Assembly (NCBI RefSeq): GCF_017592555.1
Contig: NZ_JAGFNS010000016.1
Location: forward strand, 63,724 to 127,723
DNA length: 64,000 bases
Direction of reading: 5' to 3'
Origin: Actinoplanes flavus
GTDB lineage: Bacteria; Actinomycetota; Actinomycetes; Mycobacteriales; Micromonosporaceae
Shown here: in pieces, positions 8,414 through 17,860 of the stretch
Numbering within the stretch: position 1 is the stretch's first letter
How the letters are laid out: each line of letters begins with the position of its first letter
Translations under genes and position numbers: made by a program
Notes under the pieces: model-generated
What the model saw: only the letters and a program-made list of their open reading frames with translations
What the model was told of the DNA's origin: nothing
Database searches by the model: none

Positions 8414-8579
8414 GGAGGGAAACACGACTGCGATCGTGCCAGACCCGGGTCCGCGGACCCAATCGCCGGGCGTGGCATTCCTCGGGTAAAAAGCCGGTTA
8501 AGGATCGGCCGTTCGGCCACCTTCGACGCGTTCTCTACATCACTTGCGAGTTCGACCCGGGTGTTCAGCCTGATGTTTC

Positions 8580-8592
8580 GGTTAAGGTAACC
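8580..8592. promoter_or_regulatory. GGTTA/TAACC dyad upstream of glnR
   Basis: Inverted pentamers with a three-base spacer, about 110 bases before the glnR start. GTnAC-type half sites are the core of GlnR boxes, so autoregulation is possible, but only one imperfect site is seen. Confidence 0.25.
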
Positions 8593-8700
8593 GCAACCCA
8601 CCCGTCGGTGACGCCGGGCCCCAAACTCCGGTGGCGAAGCCTCGCGTGCTGCGCAGACCGGGTCACCCGAGCGGCCTGTGCCGCGAGGACGGAGGTGAGT

Positions 8701-9417
8701 GTGGAGATCCTTCTGCTGGTCACGGCACGTGCCGGCGAGCCTTCTGCCGTACTGCCCGCTCTGGACCTTCTGCCCCACTCGGTTCGTACCGCTCCGCGCG
8801 ACGTGCGGACCCTGGTGTCCGGGCCGAGCCCCGACGCCGTCCTGGTGGACGCCCGCTCCGAGCTCTCGGAGGCGCGCGCCACCTGCCGGATGCTGCACGC
8901 CACCGGTATCGGCGTCCCGCTGATCGCGGTCGTCACCGAGGCCGGGCTGATCGCGCTGAACGCGGACTGGGGCGTCGACGACGTCATCCTCGCCAGCGCC
9001 GGACCGGCCGAGGTCGAGGCGCGGCTGCGCCTGTCGGTCGGCCGTCTCAACAACGCGACCGCCGGCGCCGGCGGCTCGATCCGGGCCGGTGAGCTCAACA
9101 TCGACCCGGACACCTACGCCGCGAAGCTCAAGGGCCGGCCGCTCGACCTCACCTACAAGGAGTTCGAGCTACTCAAGTTCCTCGCCCAGCACCCGGGCCG
9201 GGTCTTCACCCGCGACCAGCTGCTGCGCGAGGTGTGGGGGTACGACTACTTCGGCGGCACCCGCACGGTCGACGTCCACGTCCGGCGCCTGCGTGCCAAG
9301 CTCGGCTCGGAGTACGAGTCGATGATCGGCACCGTCCGCCAGGTGGGCTACAAGTTCGTGGTCCCACCGTCGGGCCGCCAGCTGCCGGACAACGAGCCCG
9401 TCTCGCTCCCGGTCTGA
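8701..9417 (+). CDS. glnR: GlnR-type winged-helix response regulator
   Basis: A 238-aa OmpR-family regulator. The receiver-like half (1-110) has an aspartate at position 50 in D-A-V-L-V-D but lacks the acidic pair near the start that phosphorylatable receivers need. It therefore matches the atypical GlnR type rather than a two-component partner, and no kinase is adjacent. The DNA-binding half (135-225) has the typical [10 protein letters not shown] and D-V-H-V-R-R-L-R motifs. GlnR controls nitrogen assimilation in actinobacteria. The GTG at 8701 is used because GGAGGT lies four bases upstream. Its position before mshD matches mycobacteria. Confidence 0.8.
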   Translation: MEILLLVTARAGEPSAVLPALDLLPHSVRTAPRDVRTLVSGPSPDAVLVDARSELSEARATCRMLHATGIGVPLIAVVTEAGLIALNADWGVDDVILASAGPAEVEARLRLSVGRLNNATAGAGGSIRAGELNIDPDTYAAKLKGRPLDLTYKEFELLKFLAQHPGRVFTRDQLLREVWGYDYFGGTRTVDVHVRRLRAKLGSEYESMIGTVRQVGYKFVVPPSGRQLPDNEPVSLPV

Positions 9418-9432
9418 TCTAGAGTTTCCGCC

Positions 9433-10314
9433 ATGACGTCGCGACAGCCGGTCCGTGCCACGGGTCGGCTGTCGTCGTCCGAGGTGGACGACGTGCTGGC
9501 CCTGGCCGCGGCCGCCGGGTATCTGGACGGCGTCTACCCACTCTCCGAGGACGTCGTGCTGCGGGTCCGCGGCGGCGTCTCCGATCAGGGGCGGCACCTG
9601 CTGGCCTACGCCGGTGACCGGCTGGCCGGCTACGCCTTCGTGGAGGACTCCTCCGGCGAGCTGATCGTCCATCCCCAGTTCCGCCGGTCCGGCGTGGGCA
9701 CCGAGCTGCTGGCCGCCGCCGGTTCGGGGCCGCTGCGGTTCTGGGCGCACGGTGACGATCCCGGCGCGGCCGCCTTCGCCGCGCGGAACGGTTTCGAGCG
9801 CGCCCGGGTGCTGTGGCAGATGCGCCGCTCCCTGCTCGAGCCGCTGCCGGACATCCCGCTGCCCGAGGGCGTGACCGTCCGGGCCTTCCGTCCCGGCGCC
9901 GACGAGCAGGCCTGGCTCGAGGTGAACGCGAAGGCGTTCGCCCACCATCCGGAGCAGGGCCGCTGGACCCTCCCGGATCTGCTGACCCGGGAGGACGAGC
10001 CCTGGTTCGACCCGGAGGGCTTCCTGCTCGCGGTGGACGTCGCCGACACGGTGGTCGGTTTCCACTGGACCAAGGTGCATCCGGCCTCCGGTGACGAGCC
10101 GGCGATCGGGGAGATCTACGTGCTCGGTGTCGACCCGTCCGGGCACCGGCGCGGGCTGGGCGCCGCGTTGAGCGTGGCGGGTCTGCGGCATCTCGCCGGG
10201 GCCGGTCTGACGGTCTCCAGCCTCTATGTCGACGAGTCGAACACGGCCGCCGTGAAGCTGTACCGGCGTCTCGGGTTCGAGGTCTACAAGACCGACGTCA
10301 ACTACCGCCGGTAA
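9433..10314 (+). CDS. mshD: Mycothiol synthase
   Basis: A 293-aa tandem GNAT acetyltransferase that transfers acetyl from acetyl-CoA to Cys-GlcN-Ins, the last step of mycothiol synthesis. The N-terminal GNAT domain (about 1-130) is degenerate. The C-terminal one (about 150-293) keeps the G-E-I-Y-V-L-G-V-D-P and R-R-G-L-G-A-A-L acyl-CoA binding loop, and ends with V-K-L-Y-R-R-L-G-F-E-V. It starts 15 bases after glnR. The window also encodes a putative mycothiol-dependent isomerase-like protein (39480-40241). Confidence 0.9.
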   Translation: MTSRQPVRATGRLSSSEVDDVLALAAAAGYLDGVYPLSEDVVLRVRGGVSDQGRHLLAYAGDRLAGYAFVEDSSGELIVHPQFRRSGVGTELLAAAGSGPLRFWAHGDDPGAAAFAARNGFERARVLWQMRRSLLEPLPDIPLPEGVTVRAFRPGADEQAWLEVNAKAFAHHPEQGRWTLPDLLTREDEPWFDPEGFLLAVDVADTVVGFHWTKVHPASGDEPAIGEIYVLGVDPSGHRRGLGAALSVAGLRHLAGAGLTVSSLYVDESNTAAVKLYRRLGFEVYKTDVNYRR

Positions 10315-10390
10315 CGGCACGGACAAGCGGTTGTCTCGCCGAGGTCACGGCTGACCGTATATACCCGACATTTCGGGTAGCAGGAGCGCA

Positions 10391-10467
10391 GTTCACTTAA
10401 CGGACAACTGCCTCTAGGGGGATGGCTACCTTCTGGGACTTACGTGTTCACTCCCAGTTCATTTACG
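10391..10467 (+). promoter_or_regulatory. PHO boxes upstream of pstS
   Basis: Two adjacent 11-base direct repeats beginning GTTCA occupy 10446-10456 and 10457-10467, and a further single GTTCACTTAAC unit starts at 10391. Direct repeats of GTTCACC-like 11-mers are the binding sites of the actinobacterial phosphate regulator PhoP. Their place 85 to 160 bases before the pstS start fits induction under phosphate limitation. Confidence 0.75.
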
Positions 10468-10551
10468 GCCGGGAATCCGGTCACCTGGCCTTCTTAGCTT
10501 TTCGGGTGTGAGCCGGTGAGAGACCGGCTGCATAACCCCGAAGGGACTACC

Positions 10552-11640
10552 GTGAAGCTCCAGCGGTCCGGTTTCGTGGCCGGCATTGCTTTGACTGCGG
10601 CGATCGCGCTCACCGGGTGCGGGTCCGACAACGAGTCCGCCGGCGGCACCTCGTCAGCGGCGCCGGGCGACTGCGTCGGCGGCAGCCTGACGGCGCAGGG
10701 CTCCACCGCTCAGAAGAACGCCATGGACGACTGGATCAAGGCGTACCAGACCACGTGCGCCGACTCCAAGGTGGACTACCAGGGCACCGGCTCCGGCGCG
10801 GGCATCGAGGCCTTCATCGCCGGCACCGCCGACTTCGCCGGGTCCGACTCGGCCCTCAAGGAGGAGGAGCAGCCGCAGGCCGACGCCAAGTGCGCCGGTG
10901 GCAAGGCGCTCAACCTCCCGATGGTGATCGGCCCGATCGCGGTCGTCTACAACGTCGAGGGCGTCGACGGCCTCCAGCTGTCCTCCGCCACCATCGCGAA
11001 GATCTTCGGCGGCAAGATCACCAAGTGGAACGACGCGGCGATCGCGGCGGAGAACACCGGCGCCAAGCTGCCGGACGCCAAGATCGAGACGGTGCACCGG
11101 GCGGACGAGTCGGGCACCACCGACAACTTCACCAAATACCTGAGCAAGACCGCCGAGGCGGACTGGACCTACGGCAACGCCAAGGCGTGGAAGGCCCCGG
11201 GCGGCACCGGCGTCTCCAAGTCGGACGGCATCGCCACCAAGGTCAAGGGCACCCCGAACACCATCTCGTACGTCGAGCTGTCGTTCGCCGAGAACAGCGG
11301 CCTCCAGACCGCGAAGATCAAGAACGGCGCCGGCGAGTACGTCGAACTGTCCGGTGAGAGCGCCGGCAAGACCTTCGAGAACGCCGAGATCAAGGGCACC
11401 GACGGCGACCTGGCCCTCAGCCTCGACTACGCCACCACCACCCCCGGCGCGTACCCGATCGTGCTGGTGACCTACGAGATCGCGTGCAGCAAGGGCAGCG
11501 CGAAGGCCAAGGAGGTCCAGGCCTTCCTGAAGTACACCTCCAGCAGCGAGGGCCAGAAGGCGCTCGCGGACCTGGGTTACGCCCCGCTGCCGGAGACCCT
11601 CCGCACCAAGGTCGCGGACTCGGTCGCCAAGATCTCCTGA
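10552..11640 (+). CDS. pstS: Phosphate ABC transporter substrate-binding lipoprotein
   Basis: A 362-aa extracellular phosphate-binding lipoprotein. The signal peptide ends in the lipobox L-T-G-C with the lipidated Cys at residue 23. The phosphate-binding segments A-Q-G-S-T-A near residue 45 and the later D-E-S-G-T-T-D-N-F loop near 185 are visible. I start at the GTG at 10552, which has an AAGGG six bases upstream and leads straight into a lysine-containing signal peptide. It heads pstS-pstC-pstA-pstB and has PHO boxes in front. Confidence 0.95.
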   Translation: MKLQRSGFVAGIALTAAIALTGCGSDNESAGGTSSAAPGDCVGGSLTAQGSTAQKNAMDDWIKAYQTTCADSKVDYQGTGSGAGIEAFIAGTADFAGSDSALKEEEQPQADAKCAGGKALNLPMVIGPIAVVYNVEGVDGLQLSSATIAKIFGGKITKWNDAAIAAENTGAKLPDAKIETVHRADESGTTDNFTKYLSKTAEADWTYGNAKAWKAPGGTGVSKSDGIATKVKGTPNTISYVELSFAENSGLQTAKIKNGAGEYVELSGESAGKTFENAEIKGTDGDLALSLDYATTTPGAYPIVLVTYEIACSKGSAKAKEVQAFLKYTSSSEGQKALADLGYAPLPETLRTKVADSVAKIS

Positions 11641-11694
11641 CCCATCCGTCGATCTTCCTCCCGGCGGCCCTCCTAGACGACAGCGAGCGCGCAG

Positions 11695-12765
11695 ATGGGT
11701 GACTACCCTTCCCGCTCGGTGAACGCCACCGCCGGCGACCTGGGCGTGACCCCGCGTCACGCTCAAGGCGCCGGCTACGGCAATTCCCCGAGCAACTACA
11801 ACGAGCCCCCGCTCGGTGGCGGTGGCGCACTGCCCAAGAAGACCCGCTTCTCGATAGAGACGGGTTTCCGTGGCCTGTCCACGGCCGCCGGTGCGATGGT
11901 GCTGGTCATCATCGTCGCCATCGCCGTCTTCCTGATCTCCAAGGCGGTGCCGGCCCTCCAGGCCAACAACGCGAGCTTCCTGACCGAGCTCACGTGGTTC
12001 CCGAACGACACGGAACCGGTCTTCGGTATCGCCGCGCTCGCCTTCGGCACCGTCCTCAGCTCGATCATCGCGCTGATCGTCGCGGTGCCGATCGCACTGA
12101 GCATCGCGCTCTTCCTGTCGCACTACGCGCCGCGGCGCCTGGCGACCCCGTTGGGCTTCGTGATCGACCTGCTCGCGGCGGTGCCCAGTGTCGTCTTCGG
12201 TCTCTGGGGCCGGGACGTGTTCCAGGAGCCGGTCCGCGACTTCTCGATCTGGCTCAACGAGTACTTCGGCTGGATCCCGCTCTTCGGCGGCGAGGGCCCG
12301 TTCGGCCAGTCCATCATGCTCGGCGGCCTGGTGCTGGCGATCATGGTGCTGCCGATCGTCACCTCGCTCTCCCGCGAGGTGTTCCAGCAGACCCCGGGCA
12401 TGAACGAGGAGGCCGCCCTGGCCCTCGGCGCCACCCGCTGGGAGATGATCCGGACCGCGGTCCTGCCGTACGGCAAGCCCGGTGTGATCGCCGCCGTGAT
12501 GCTCGGCCTCGGCCGCGCGCTCGGCGAGACCATCGCCCTGGCGCTGACCCTCAGCATCGCCTTCAAAATCAACGTCAACCTGATCGAGAACGGCGGCAAC
12601 TCGATCGCCGCCAACATCGCGAACGCCTTCGGTGAGGCCAACGAGACCGGCCGCGGCGCCCTGATCGCCTCCGGTCTGGTGCTCTTCGTCATCACGCTGG
12701 TGGTCAACATGACGGCGCGCGCGATCATCTACCGCCGTCGCGAGTTCCGGGACAGTGCCGCATGA
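11695..12765 (+). CDS. pstC: Phosphate ABC transporter permease PstC
   Basis: A 356-aa inner-membrane permease with about 70 soluble N-terminal residues, then six helices. The ABC permease loop [15 protein letters not shown] and the following G-R-A-L-G-E-T segment are clear. It pairs with PstA to form the channel of the high-affinity phosphate importer. It overlaps pstA by four bases (ATGA), so the two are translationally coupled. Confidence 0.95.
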   Translation: MGDYPSRSVNATAGDLGVTPRHAQGAGYGNSPSNYNEPPLGGGGALPKKTRFSIETGFRGLSTAAGAMVLVIIVAIAVFLISKAVPALQANNASFLTELTWFPNDTEPVFGIAALAFGTVLSSIIALIVAVPIALSIALFLSHYAPRRLATPLGFVIDLLAAVPSVVFGLWGRDVFQEPVRDFSIWLNEYFGWIPLFGGEGPFGQSIMLGGLVLAIMVLPIVTSLSREVFQQTPGMNEEAALALGATRWEMIRTAVLPYGKPGVIAAVMLGLGRALGETIALALTLSIAFKINVNLIENGGNSIAANIANAFGEANETGRGALIASGLVLFVITLVVNMTARAIIYRRREFRDSAA

Positions 12766-13847
12766 GCATTTTGGAACGTCAGGTGCCGGGCGTCGTCATG
12801 ACCCCGGACAACATCCGCAGCCGCAAGCTCCCGGTCGTCACCAACGTGCTCGTCGCGGTCGCCGCCTTCGCGGTCGCCGCGGTGGTCGTGCTCGGCACCG
12901 GGATCGGCAACTGGGTGCTGGCCGTCGTGGTCGGCGCCGTCCTCTACCTGGTCGGCCTGTACTTCGCCGCCGGCCGGGTGGAAGGCAGGCGGGCCGCCAA
13001 GAACCGCACCATGCAGGCGCTCATCTACTCCGCGTGCGTCCTGGCCATCCTGCCGCTCGCCTCGGTGGTGTGGACGCTGGTCTCCAAAGGCATCGAGCGC
13101 CTCGACGCGAACTTCTTCAGCACCTCGATGAACAACATCGGCGCCCGGGACCCGCTGGGCGGCGCCTACCACGCCATCATCGGCACCCTGGAGCAGGTCG
13201 GCATCGCCACCCTGATGGCGGTGCCGCTCGGCGTGCTCGGCGCCATCTACCTGGTCGAGTACGGCCGCGGAAAGTTCGCCGGCACGGTCCGCTTCTTCGT
13301 CGACGTGATGACCGGCATCCCGTCGATCGTGGCCGGCCTGTTCATCCTGTCGTTCTGGGTGCTGATCGTCAGCCCGTGGTTCAACGACGGGCAGCCGCGG
13401 TTCTCCGGCTTCGCCGCCTCACTGGCGCTGGCCGTGCTGATGCTGCCGACGATCGTCCGCTCCACCGAGGAGATGCTGCGCCTGGTGCCCGGGCCGCTCC
13501 GCGAGGGCTCGTACGCCCTCGGCGTCCCCCAGTGGAAGACGATCCTCAAGGTCGTCCTGCCGACCGCCCTGCCCGGCATCGTCACCGGCGTCATGCTCGC
13601 CGTCGCCCGCGCGGCCGGCGAGACCGCCCCGGTGCTGCTGGTCGCCGGCGGCGCGGCGGCGATCAACTTCGACCCGTTCGGCGGGAACCAGCAGTCCCTC
13701 TCGCTCTTCGTCTACCAGCAGGCCGGAGACGCCTCCCGATACGCGCCGGCCCGCGCCTGGACCGCCGCGCTGACCCTGGTGGCGCTGGTCCTGATCCTGA
13801 CCATCGCCGCCAAGTTGCTCGCCCGACGCAACAAACTGTCCCGGTAA
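12762..13847 (+). CDS. pstA: Phosphate ABC transporter permease PstA
   Basis: A 361-aa permease with two extra N-terminal helices (residues 25-70) before the usual six-helix permease core. The permease signature [15 protein letters not shown] and the A-R-A-A-G-E-T-A-P motif are present. It partners PstC and the ATPase PstB. The ATG overlaps the pstC stop, and 17 bases separate it from pstB. Confidence 0.95.
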   Translation: MSILERQVPGVVMTPDNIRSRKLPVVTNVLVAVAAFAVAAVVVLGTGIGNWVLAVVVGAVLYLVGLYFAAGRVEGRRAAKNRTMQALIYSACVLAILPLASVVWTLVSKGIERLDANFFSTSMNNIGARDPLGGAYHAIIGTLEQVGIATLMAVPLGVLGAIYLVEYGRGKFAGTVRFFVDVMTGIPSIVAGLFILSFWVLIVSPWFNDGQPRFSGFAASLALAVLMLPTIVRSTEEMLRLVPGPLREGSYALGVPQWKTILKVVLPTALPGIVTGVMLAVARAAGETAPVLLVAGGAAAINFDPFGGNQQSLSLFVYQQAGDASRYAPARAWTAALTLVALVLILTIAAKLLARRNKLSR

Positions 13848-13864
13848 AGAAGGTGTACCCCGCC

Positions 13865-14641
13865 ATGGCAAAGCGCATCGAGGCGAGCAACGTCTCCTCC
13901 TACTACGGTTCGTTCAAGGCCATCGACAGCGTCTCGATGACGGTCGAGCCGAAGACGATCACCGCTCTGATCGGCCCGTCCGGGTGCGGCAAGTCCACGT
14001 TCCTGCGGTCCATCAACCGCATGCACGAGGTGCTGCCGGGCGCCCGCATCGAGGGCCGCCTCACCATCGACGACCAGAACATCTACGACCCGGACGTGGA
14101 CGTCACCGCCGTCCGGCGCATGATCGGCATGGTCTTCCAGCGGCCCAACCCGTTCCCGACCATGTCGATCTACGAGAACGCGGTCGCCGGCCTCAAACTC
14201 AACGGCGTCAAGAAGAAGTCGCTGCTGGACGAGGCGGCCGAGAAGTCGCTGCGCTCGGCGAACCTGTGGGACGAGGTCAAAGACCGTCTCGACCGGCCCG
14301 GCGCGGGTCTCTCCGGCGGCCAGCAGCAGCGTCTCTGCATCGCCCGCACCATCGCGGTCGAGCCGCAGGTCGTGCTGATGGACGAGCCGTGCTCCGCGCT
14401 CGACCCGATCTCGACGCTGGCGATCGAGGACCTGATGTTCAAGCTGAAGGACCGCTTCACGATCATCATCGTCACGCACAACATGCAGCAGGCCGCCCGG
14501 GTCAGCGACAAGACCGGCTTCTTCTCGATCGACAAGACCGGCGACCCGGGCCGCCTGATCGAGTACGACGACACCCAGAAGATCTTCAGCAACCCGTCCC
14601 AGAGGAAGACCGAGGACTACATCACGGGCCGCTTCGGCTAG
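13865..14641 (+). CDS. pstB: Phosphate ABC transporter ATP-binding protein
   Basis: A 258-aa ABC ATPase with Walker A GPSGCGKS near residue 39, the Q-loop F-Q-R-P-N-P-F-P typical of PstB, signature LSGGQQQR near 148, Walker B V-L-M-D-E-P and the His switch V-T-H-N-M. It energises phosphate import with PstSCA. The real start is the ATG at 13865, after a GAAGG site; the reading frame stays open upstream but only as an artefact of pstA. No phoU gene follows, unlike many pst operons. Confidence 0.95.
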   Translation: MAKRIEASNVSSYYGSFKAIDSVSMTVEPKTITALIGPSGCGKSTFLRSINRMHEVLPGARIEGRLTIDDQNIYDPDVDVTAVRRMIGMVFQRPNPFPTMSIYENAVAGLKLNGVKKKSLLDEAAEKSLRSANLWDEVKDRLDRPGAGLSGGQQQRLCIARTIAVEPQVVLMDEPCSALDPISTLAIEDLMFKLKDRFTIIIVTHNMQQAARVSDKTGFFSIDKTGDPGRLIEYDDTQKIFSNPSQRKTEDYITGRFG

Positions 14642-14648
14642 ATGTGTT

Positions 14649-14712
14649 TGATGGCTCCGCTTCGCTCCGCGGCAAAGCTGTGCCTGATGGCTCCGCTTCG
14701 CTCCGCGGCAAA
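14649..14712. repeat. 28-base direct repeat, two copies, period 36
   Basis: Identical 28-base units at 14649-14676 and 14685-14712, each beginning TGATGGCTCCGCTTCGCTCC. Each unit contains a small inverted element (GCTCCGCTTCGCTCCGCGG). They lie between the pstB stop codon and the long inverted repeat. Confidence 0.85.
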
Positions 14713-14723
14713 ACGCCTTGTAA

Positions 14724-14798
14724 CCGGTGTCGAGGCAGGTGATTTCCCGCCGCCAGCACACCCCGCTGGCGTCGGGAAATCACTTGCCTCGACACCGG
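14724..14798. terminator. Long inverted repeat, probable terminator or mobile-repeat hairpin
   Basis: Arms of 26 bases (14724-14749 and 14773-14798) pair with a single wobble, and the loop contains a further 7-bp stem (14751-14757 with 14765-14771). A shorter pairing of AAAACGCC (14710-14717) with the GGCGTTTT beyond the right arm extends the outer base. It is much longer than an ordinary terminator and could be a palindromic repeat element serving as a terminator for pstB. Confidence 0.7.
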
Positions 14799-15031
14799 CG
14801 GCGTTTTGCGGGGGGCGTTGAGTGCGCCGCCGGTGGGGTTGGAGGGGTGTCACGTGGGAAGGGTGGCTGGAGTAGCGATCTGCGCCCGGCGGGCGCGGCA
14901 CAGGCTGGATTCGGCAGGTGCTCGCGCGGAGCGGGCGGGACGGCCAGGATTTTGTGCTTGGCTGCCCTCCGCGTACAAAAGGCGGTTCTGTGGGGTTGAT
15001 CCGGGCCGAATCGGGTTGAACTGAGCCGGGA

Positions 15032-15820
15032 TCAGGACGGGATGTGGAGGGTGACCTGGCCGTCGGGGGTGACCTCGATGCGGGGGTTGAGCGGGGTCGC
15101 GGCGTCGCGGTGGGCGGAGGCGGCGACGACGTCCGGGATGGTCTTGCAGGCGGCCAGCTGGTCGAGGGTGCGCCGGGTGGGCGGCAGCATCGGCAGGCCG
15201 GCGGTGTCCTCGATGGTGATCCAGGCGGTGCGGTCGGCCTCGCCGGAGACGTCGCGGGCGGTCTGCGACTCCGGGAGCAGCGCCACGAAGAACCAGGTGT
15301 CGAACCGTTTGGGCTCGAAGTCCGGGGTGATCCAACGGGCCCAGGGCAGCAGCAGGTCGTCGCGCAGGCGCATGCCGCGCCCGGCGAGCAGCTCGGTCAT
15401 GGTGAGCTCGCGGCGCTGGACGGCGGCGCGGTCGGTCTCCCAGTCGACGCCGTCGGTGGCGGCGGCCGTGTGATCCGGTTCGGCGAGCGGGCCGGCCAGC
15501 AGGATGCCGGTCTCCTCGAAGAGTTCCCGGGCGGCGGCGCCGACCACCGCGTGCGCCTCCTCGGTGGGCACGCCGAGACGCGCGGGCCAGTCGGCGCGGA
15601 TGGTGTCGGGACGGTCCGAGGGGTCCACGGTCCCGCCCGGGAAGGCGTAGAGGCCGCCGAAGACCATGGTGGAGGCCCGGCGGAGGACGTAGACCTGGAA
15701 GGTGTCGGCGTGCGGCCGGAGCAGGACCACCGTGGCCGCCGGGCGGGCCGGGACCGGTGGGCCGGTGAACTCACGTGCGCGCTGTGACATGGCGGGCGGA
15801 AGCGGCATCGAGTCGGTCAC
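15032..15820 (-). CDS. NUDIX hydrolase
   Basis: A 262-aa protein of the long NUDIX subgroup (NUDT19/RNUDT-like). A Nudix box is split by an insert: G-G-T-V-D near residue 62, then an insert, then A-A-R-E-L-F-E-E-T-G-I-L near residue 97, which supplies the metal-binding glutamates. Such enzymes hydrolyse nucleoside diphosphate derivatives or CoA; the substrate here is unknown. The ATG at 15820 lies 47 bases from the divergent oxidoreductase gene. Confidence 0.8.
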   Translation of the reverse strand: MTDSMPLPPAMSQRAREFTGPPVPARPAATVVLLRPHADTFQVYVLRRASTMVFGGLYAFPGGTVDPSDRPDTIRADWPARLGVPTEEAHAVVGAAARELFEETGILLAGPLAEPDHTAAATDGVDWETDRAAVQRRELTMTELLAGRGMRLRDDLLLPWARWITPDFEPKRFDTWFFVALLPESQTARDVSGEADRTAWITIEDTAGLPMLPPTRRTLDQLAACKTIPDVVAASAHRDAATPLNPRIEVTPDGQVTLHIPS

Positions 15821-15867
15821 CGGTCGATCCTGCCACCACGGGTGGTCCGGGCGATACGGTATCGATC

Positions 15868-16857
15868 ATGACTGGACAGAAGGTGCGCTGGGGGATCCTC
15901 GGACCCGGCGGGATCGCCGCCACGTTCGCGGCCGACCTGCCTCTCGTGGCGGGCGCCGAACTGGCCGCGGTCGGCTCGCGGAACCTCGCGGGCGCCGAGG
16001 CGTTCGCCGAGCGGTTCGGGTTCGCCCGGGCGCACGGCTCGTACGCGGACCTGGCCGCCGACGACGGCGTCGACGTGATCTACGTGGCCACGCCGCACGC
16101 CTTCCACCTGGACGCCGCGATGCTCTGCGTGGAGGCCGGCAAGGCGGTGCTCGTGGAGAAGCCGATCACCGTGGATCTGGCCTCCGCCACGTCGCTGATC
16201 GAGGCGGCCCGGGCCCGTGGGGTGTTCCTCATGGAGGCCATGTGGATGCGCTGCAACCCGGCGATCCGCAAGATCGCCGAGTTGATCGCCGGCGGCGCGA
16301 TCGGTGACGTCAGCGCCATCCACGCCGACTTCGGGCTCCAGGGCCCGTTCGAGGCCACGCACCGGCTGCGTGATCCCCGGCTGGGCGGCGGCGCGCTGCT
16401 CGACCTGGGCGTCTACCCGATCCATCTGGCGCATCTGATCCTGGGTGCGCCGGCTTCGGCGCACGCCTGGTCGCATCTGACCCCGGAGCGGGTGGACGAG
16501 AACACCGGCGTCCTGCTGGGCTACGAGGCCGGCGCCGTGGCCGCGCTGACGTGCAGCATCAACGGCGCCAGCCGGAACGCGGCCTCGATCACCGGGACCG
16601 CCGGGCGGATCGACCTGCCGGTCGGCTTCTTCGTGCCGCGCTCGTTCGTGCTGAACCGGCCGGACCGCGCCCCGGAGACGTTCGAGTTCCCCTTCGAGGG
16701 CAGCGGCTACCAGTTCGAGGCGGCCGAGGTGCAGCGCTGCCTGCTCGCCGGTGAGCTGGAGAGCCCGCTGGTCTCGCAGGCCACCACGCTCGAGGTGATG
16801 GCCCTGCTGGACGCGCTGCGCGACCAGATCGGTGTGGCCTACCGGTTCACGGACTGA
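15868..16857 (+). CDS. Gfo/Idh/MocA family NAD(P)-dependent oxidoreductase
   Basis: A 329-aa two-domain dehydrogenase. The Rossmann domain starts with W-G-I-L-G-P-G-G-I-A near residue 7, and the family motif V-L-V-E-K-P-I near residue 92 carries the catalytic-site lysine. The C-terminal alpha/beta domain includes G-G-G-A-L-L-D-L-G-V-Y-P-I-H, also typical. Substrates in this family are usually sugars, inositols or trans-dihydrodiols; none can be assigned. The ATG at 15868 was chosen because the glycine-rich loop follows at the usual distance. The 3' end overlaps the convergent pit gene by 11 bases. Confidence 0.85.
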   Translation: MTGQKVRWGILGPGGIAATFAADLPLVAGAELAAVGSRNLAGAEAFAERFGFARAHGSYADLAADDGVDVIYVATPHAFHLDAAMLCVEAGKAVLVEKPITVDLASATSLIEAARARGVFLMEAMWMRCNPAIRKIAELIAGGAIGDVSAIHADFGLQGPFEATHRLRDPRLGGGALLDLGVYPIHLAHLILGAPASAHAWSHLTPERVDENTGVLLGYEAGAVAALTCSINGASRNAASITGTAGRIDLPVGFFVPRSFVLNRPDRAPETFEFPFEGSGYQFEAAEVQRCLLAGELESPLVSQATTLEVMALLDALRDQIGVAYRFTD

Positions 16858-17857
16858 ACAGCGGCCGGACCACGAAGTAGATCACGCAGGCGATGAACGC
16901 GGCGGCGGGGAACGTCGTGATCCACGCGATCACGATGTTGCCCGCCACGTTCCAGCGGACCGCGCTGAGCCGCTTCGTCGCGCCCACGCCCATGATCGCC
17001 GAGGTGATGGTGTGCGTGGTCGAGATCGGCGCGCCCAGCACCAGGGCGTTGAAGTAGAGCACCGAGCTGGCCACGGTCTCGGCCGCGAACCCCTCGGACG
17101 GGCCCAGGTCGATGATCTTGCGGCCCAGGGTGCGGATGATCCGCCAGCCGCCGGAGTAGGTGCCGGCCGCCAGCACGGTCGCGGACGTCCAGTACACCCA
17201 CTCGGGGATGTGCGTGGGGTCGTCCTGGATGCCGCCGGTGTAGAGGGCCAGCACCACGATGCCCATCGTCTTAGCGGCGTCCTGCACGCCGTGCCCGACG
17301 GACATCGCCGCCGCCGACACCGTCTGCGCCCACCGGAAGCCGCGGTTCAGCCGGCCCGGGTGGCCGCGCCGGAAGATCCACATGATCGCGACCATCATCG
17401 CGAAGCCGAGCATCAGCCCGACCACCGGCGACACCACCATCGGGATGAGCACCTTGTTGACGATGTTGTCCCACTGGACCTCGCCGGCCGTGGCGAAGAG
17501 GGTGGCGCCGACCAGGCCGCCGAAGAGCGCGTGCGACGAGCTGGACGGCAACCCGAAATACCAGGTGATCAGGTTCCAGGCGATGGCGCCGAGCACGCCG
17601 GCGAACACGACGCCGAGGCTGGCGATCCCGGTCGGCAGGTCGACCAGGCCGTCACCGACCGTCTTGGCCACCTCGGTGCCCAGGTGGGCGCCGATGAAGT
17701 TGCCGACCGCGGCCATCGCCAGCGCGACCCGCGGGGTCAGCGCCCGGGTGCTCACGCTGGTGGCGATGGCGTTCGCGGCGTCGTGGAAGCCGTTCGTGTA
17801 GTCGAACGCCATCGCGGCCACGATCACCGCCACGACCGCTATGAATTCGGGATCCAA
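16847..17857 (-). CDS. PiT-family inorganic phosphate transporter
   Basis: A 336-aa low-affinity phosphate (metal-phosphate) symporter. The two family repeats are visible: G-F-H-D-A-A-N-A-I-A near residue 23 in the first half, and G-A-P-I-S-T-T-H-T-I-T-S-A-I near residue 280 in the second. About ten helices are predicted. It lies three bases downstream of the DUF47 gene in the same operon, the usual pairing. Together with pst it gives the cell both low- and high-affinity phosphate uptake. Confidence 0.9.
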   Translation of the reverse strand: MDPEFIAVVAVIVAAMAFDYTNGFHDAANAIATSVSTRALTPRVALAMAAVGNFIGAHLGTEVAKTVGDGLVDLPTGIASLGVVFAGVLGAIAWNLITWYFGLPSSSSHALFGGLVGATLFATAGEVQWDNIVNKVLIPMVVSPVVGLMLGFAMMVAIMWIFRRGHPGRLNRGFRWAQTVSAAAMSVGHGVQDAAKTMGIVVLALYTGGIQDDPTHIPEWVYWTSATVLAAGTYSGGWRIIRTLGRKIIDLGPSEGFAAETVASSVLYFNALVLGAPISTTHTITSAIMGVGATKRLSAVRWNVAGNIVIAWITTFPAAAFIACVIYFVVRPLFSP

Positions 17858-17860
17858 GGT

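Larger units (their letters stand above)
14642..15031. other. Intergenic region after pstB with repeats
   Basis: About 390 bases without a gene between convergent pstB and the NUDIX gene. It holds a 28-base direct repeat, a long inverted repeat (both listed separately) and one copy of a GATCTGCGCCCGGCGGGCG motif at 14877-14901 that recurs at 31577-31601 and, inverted, near 30280-30307. I see no conserved coding frame. Confidence 0.6.
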
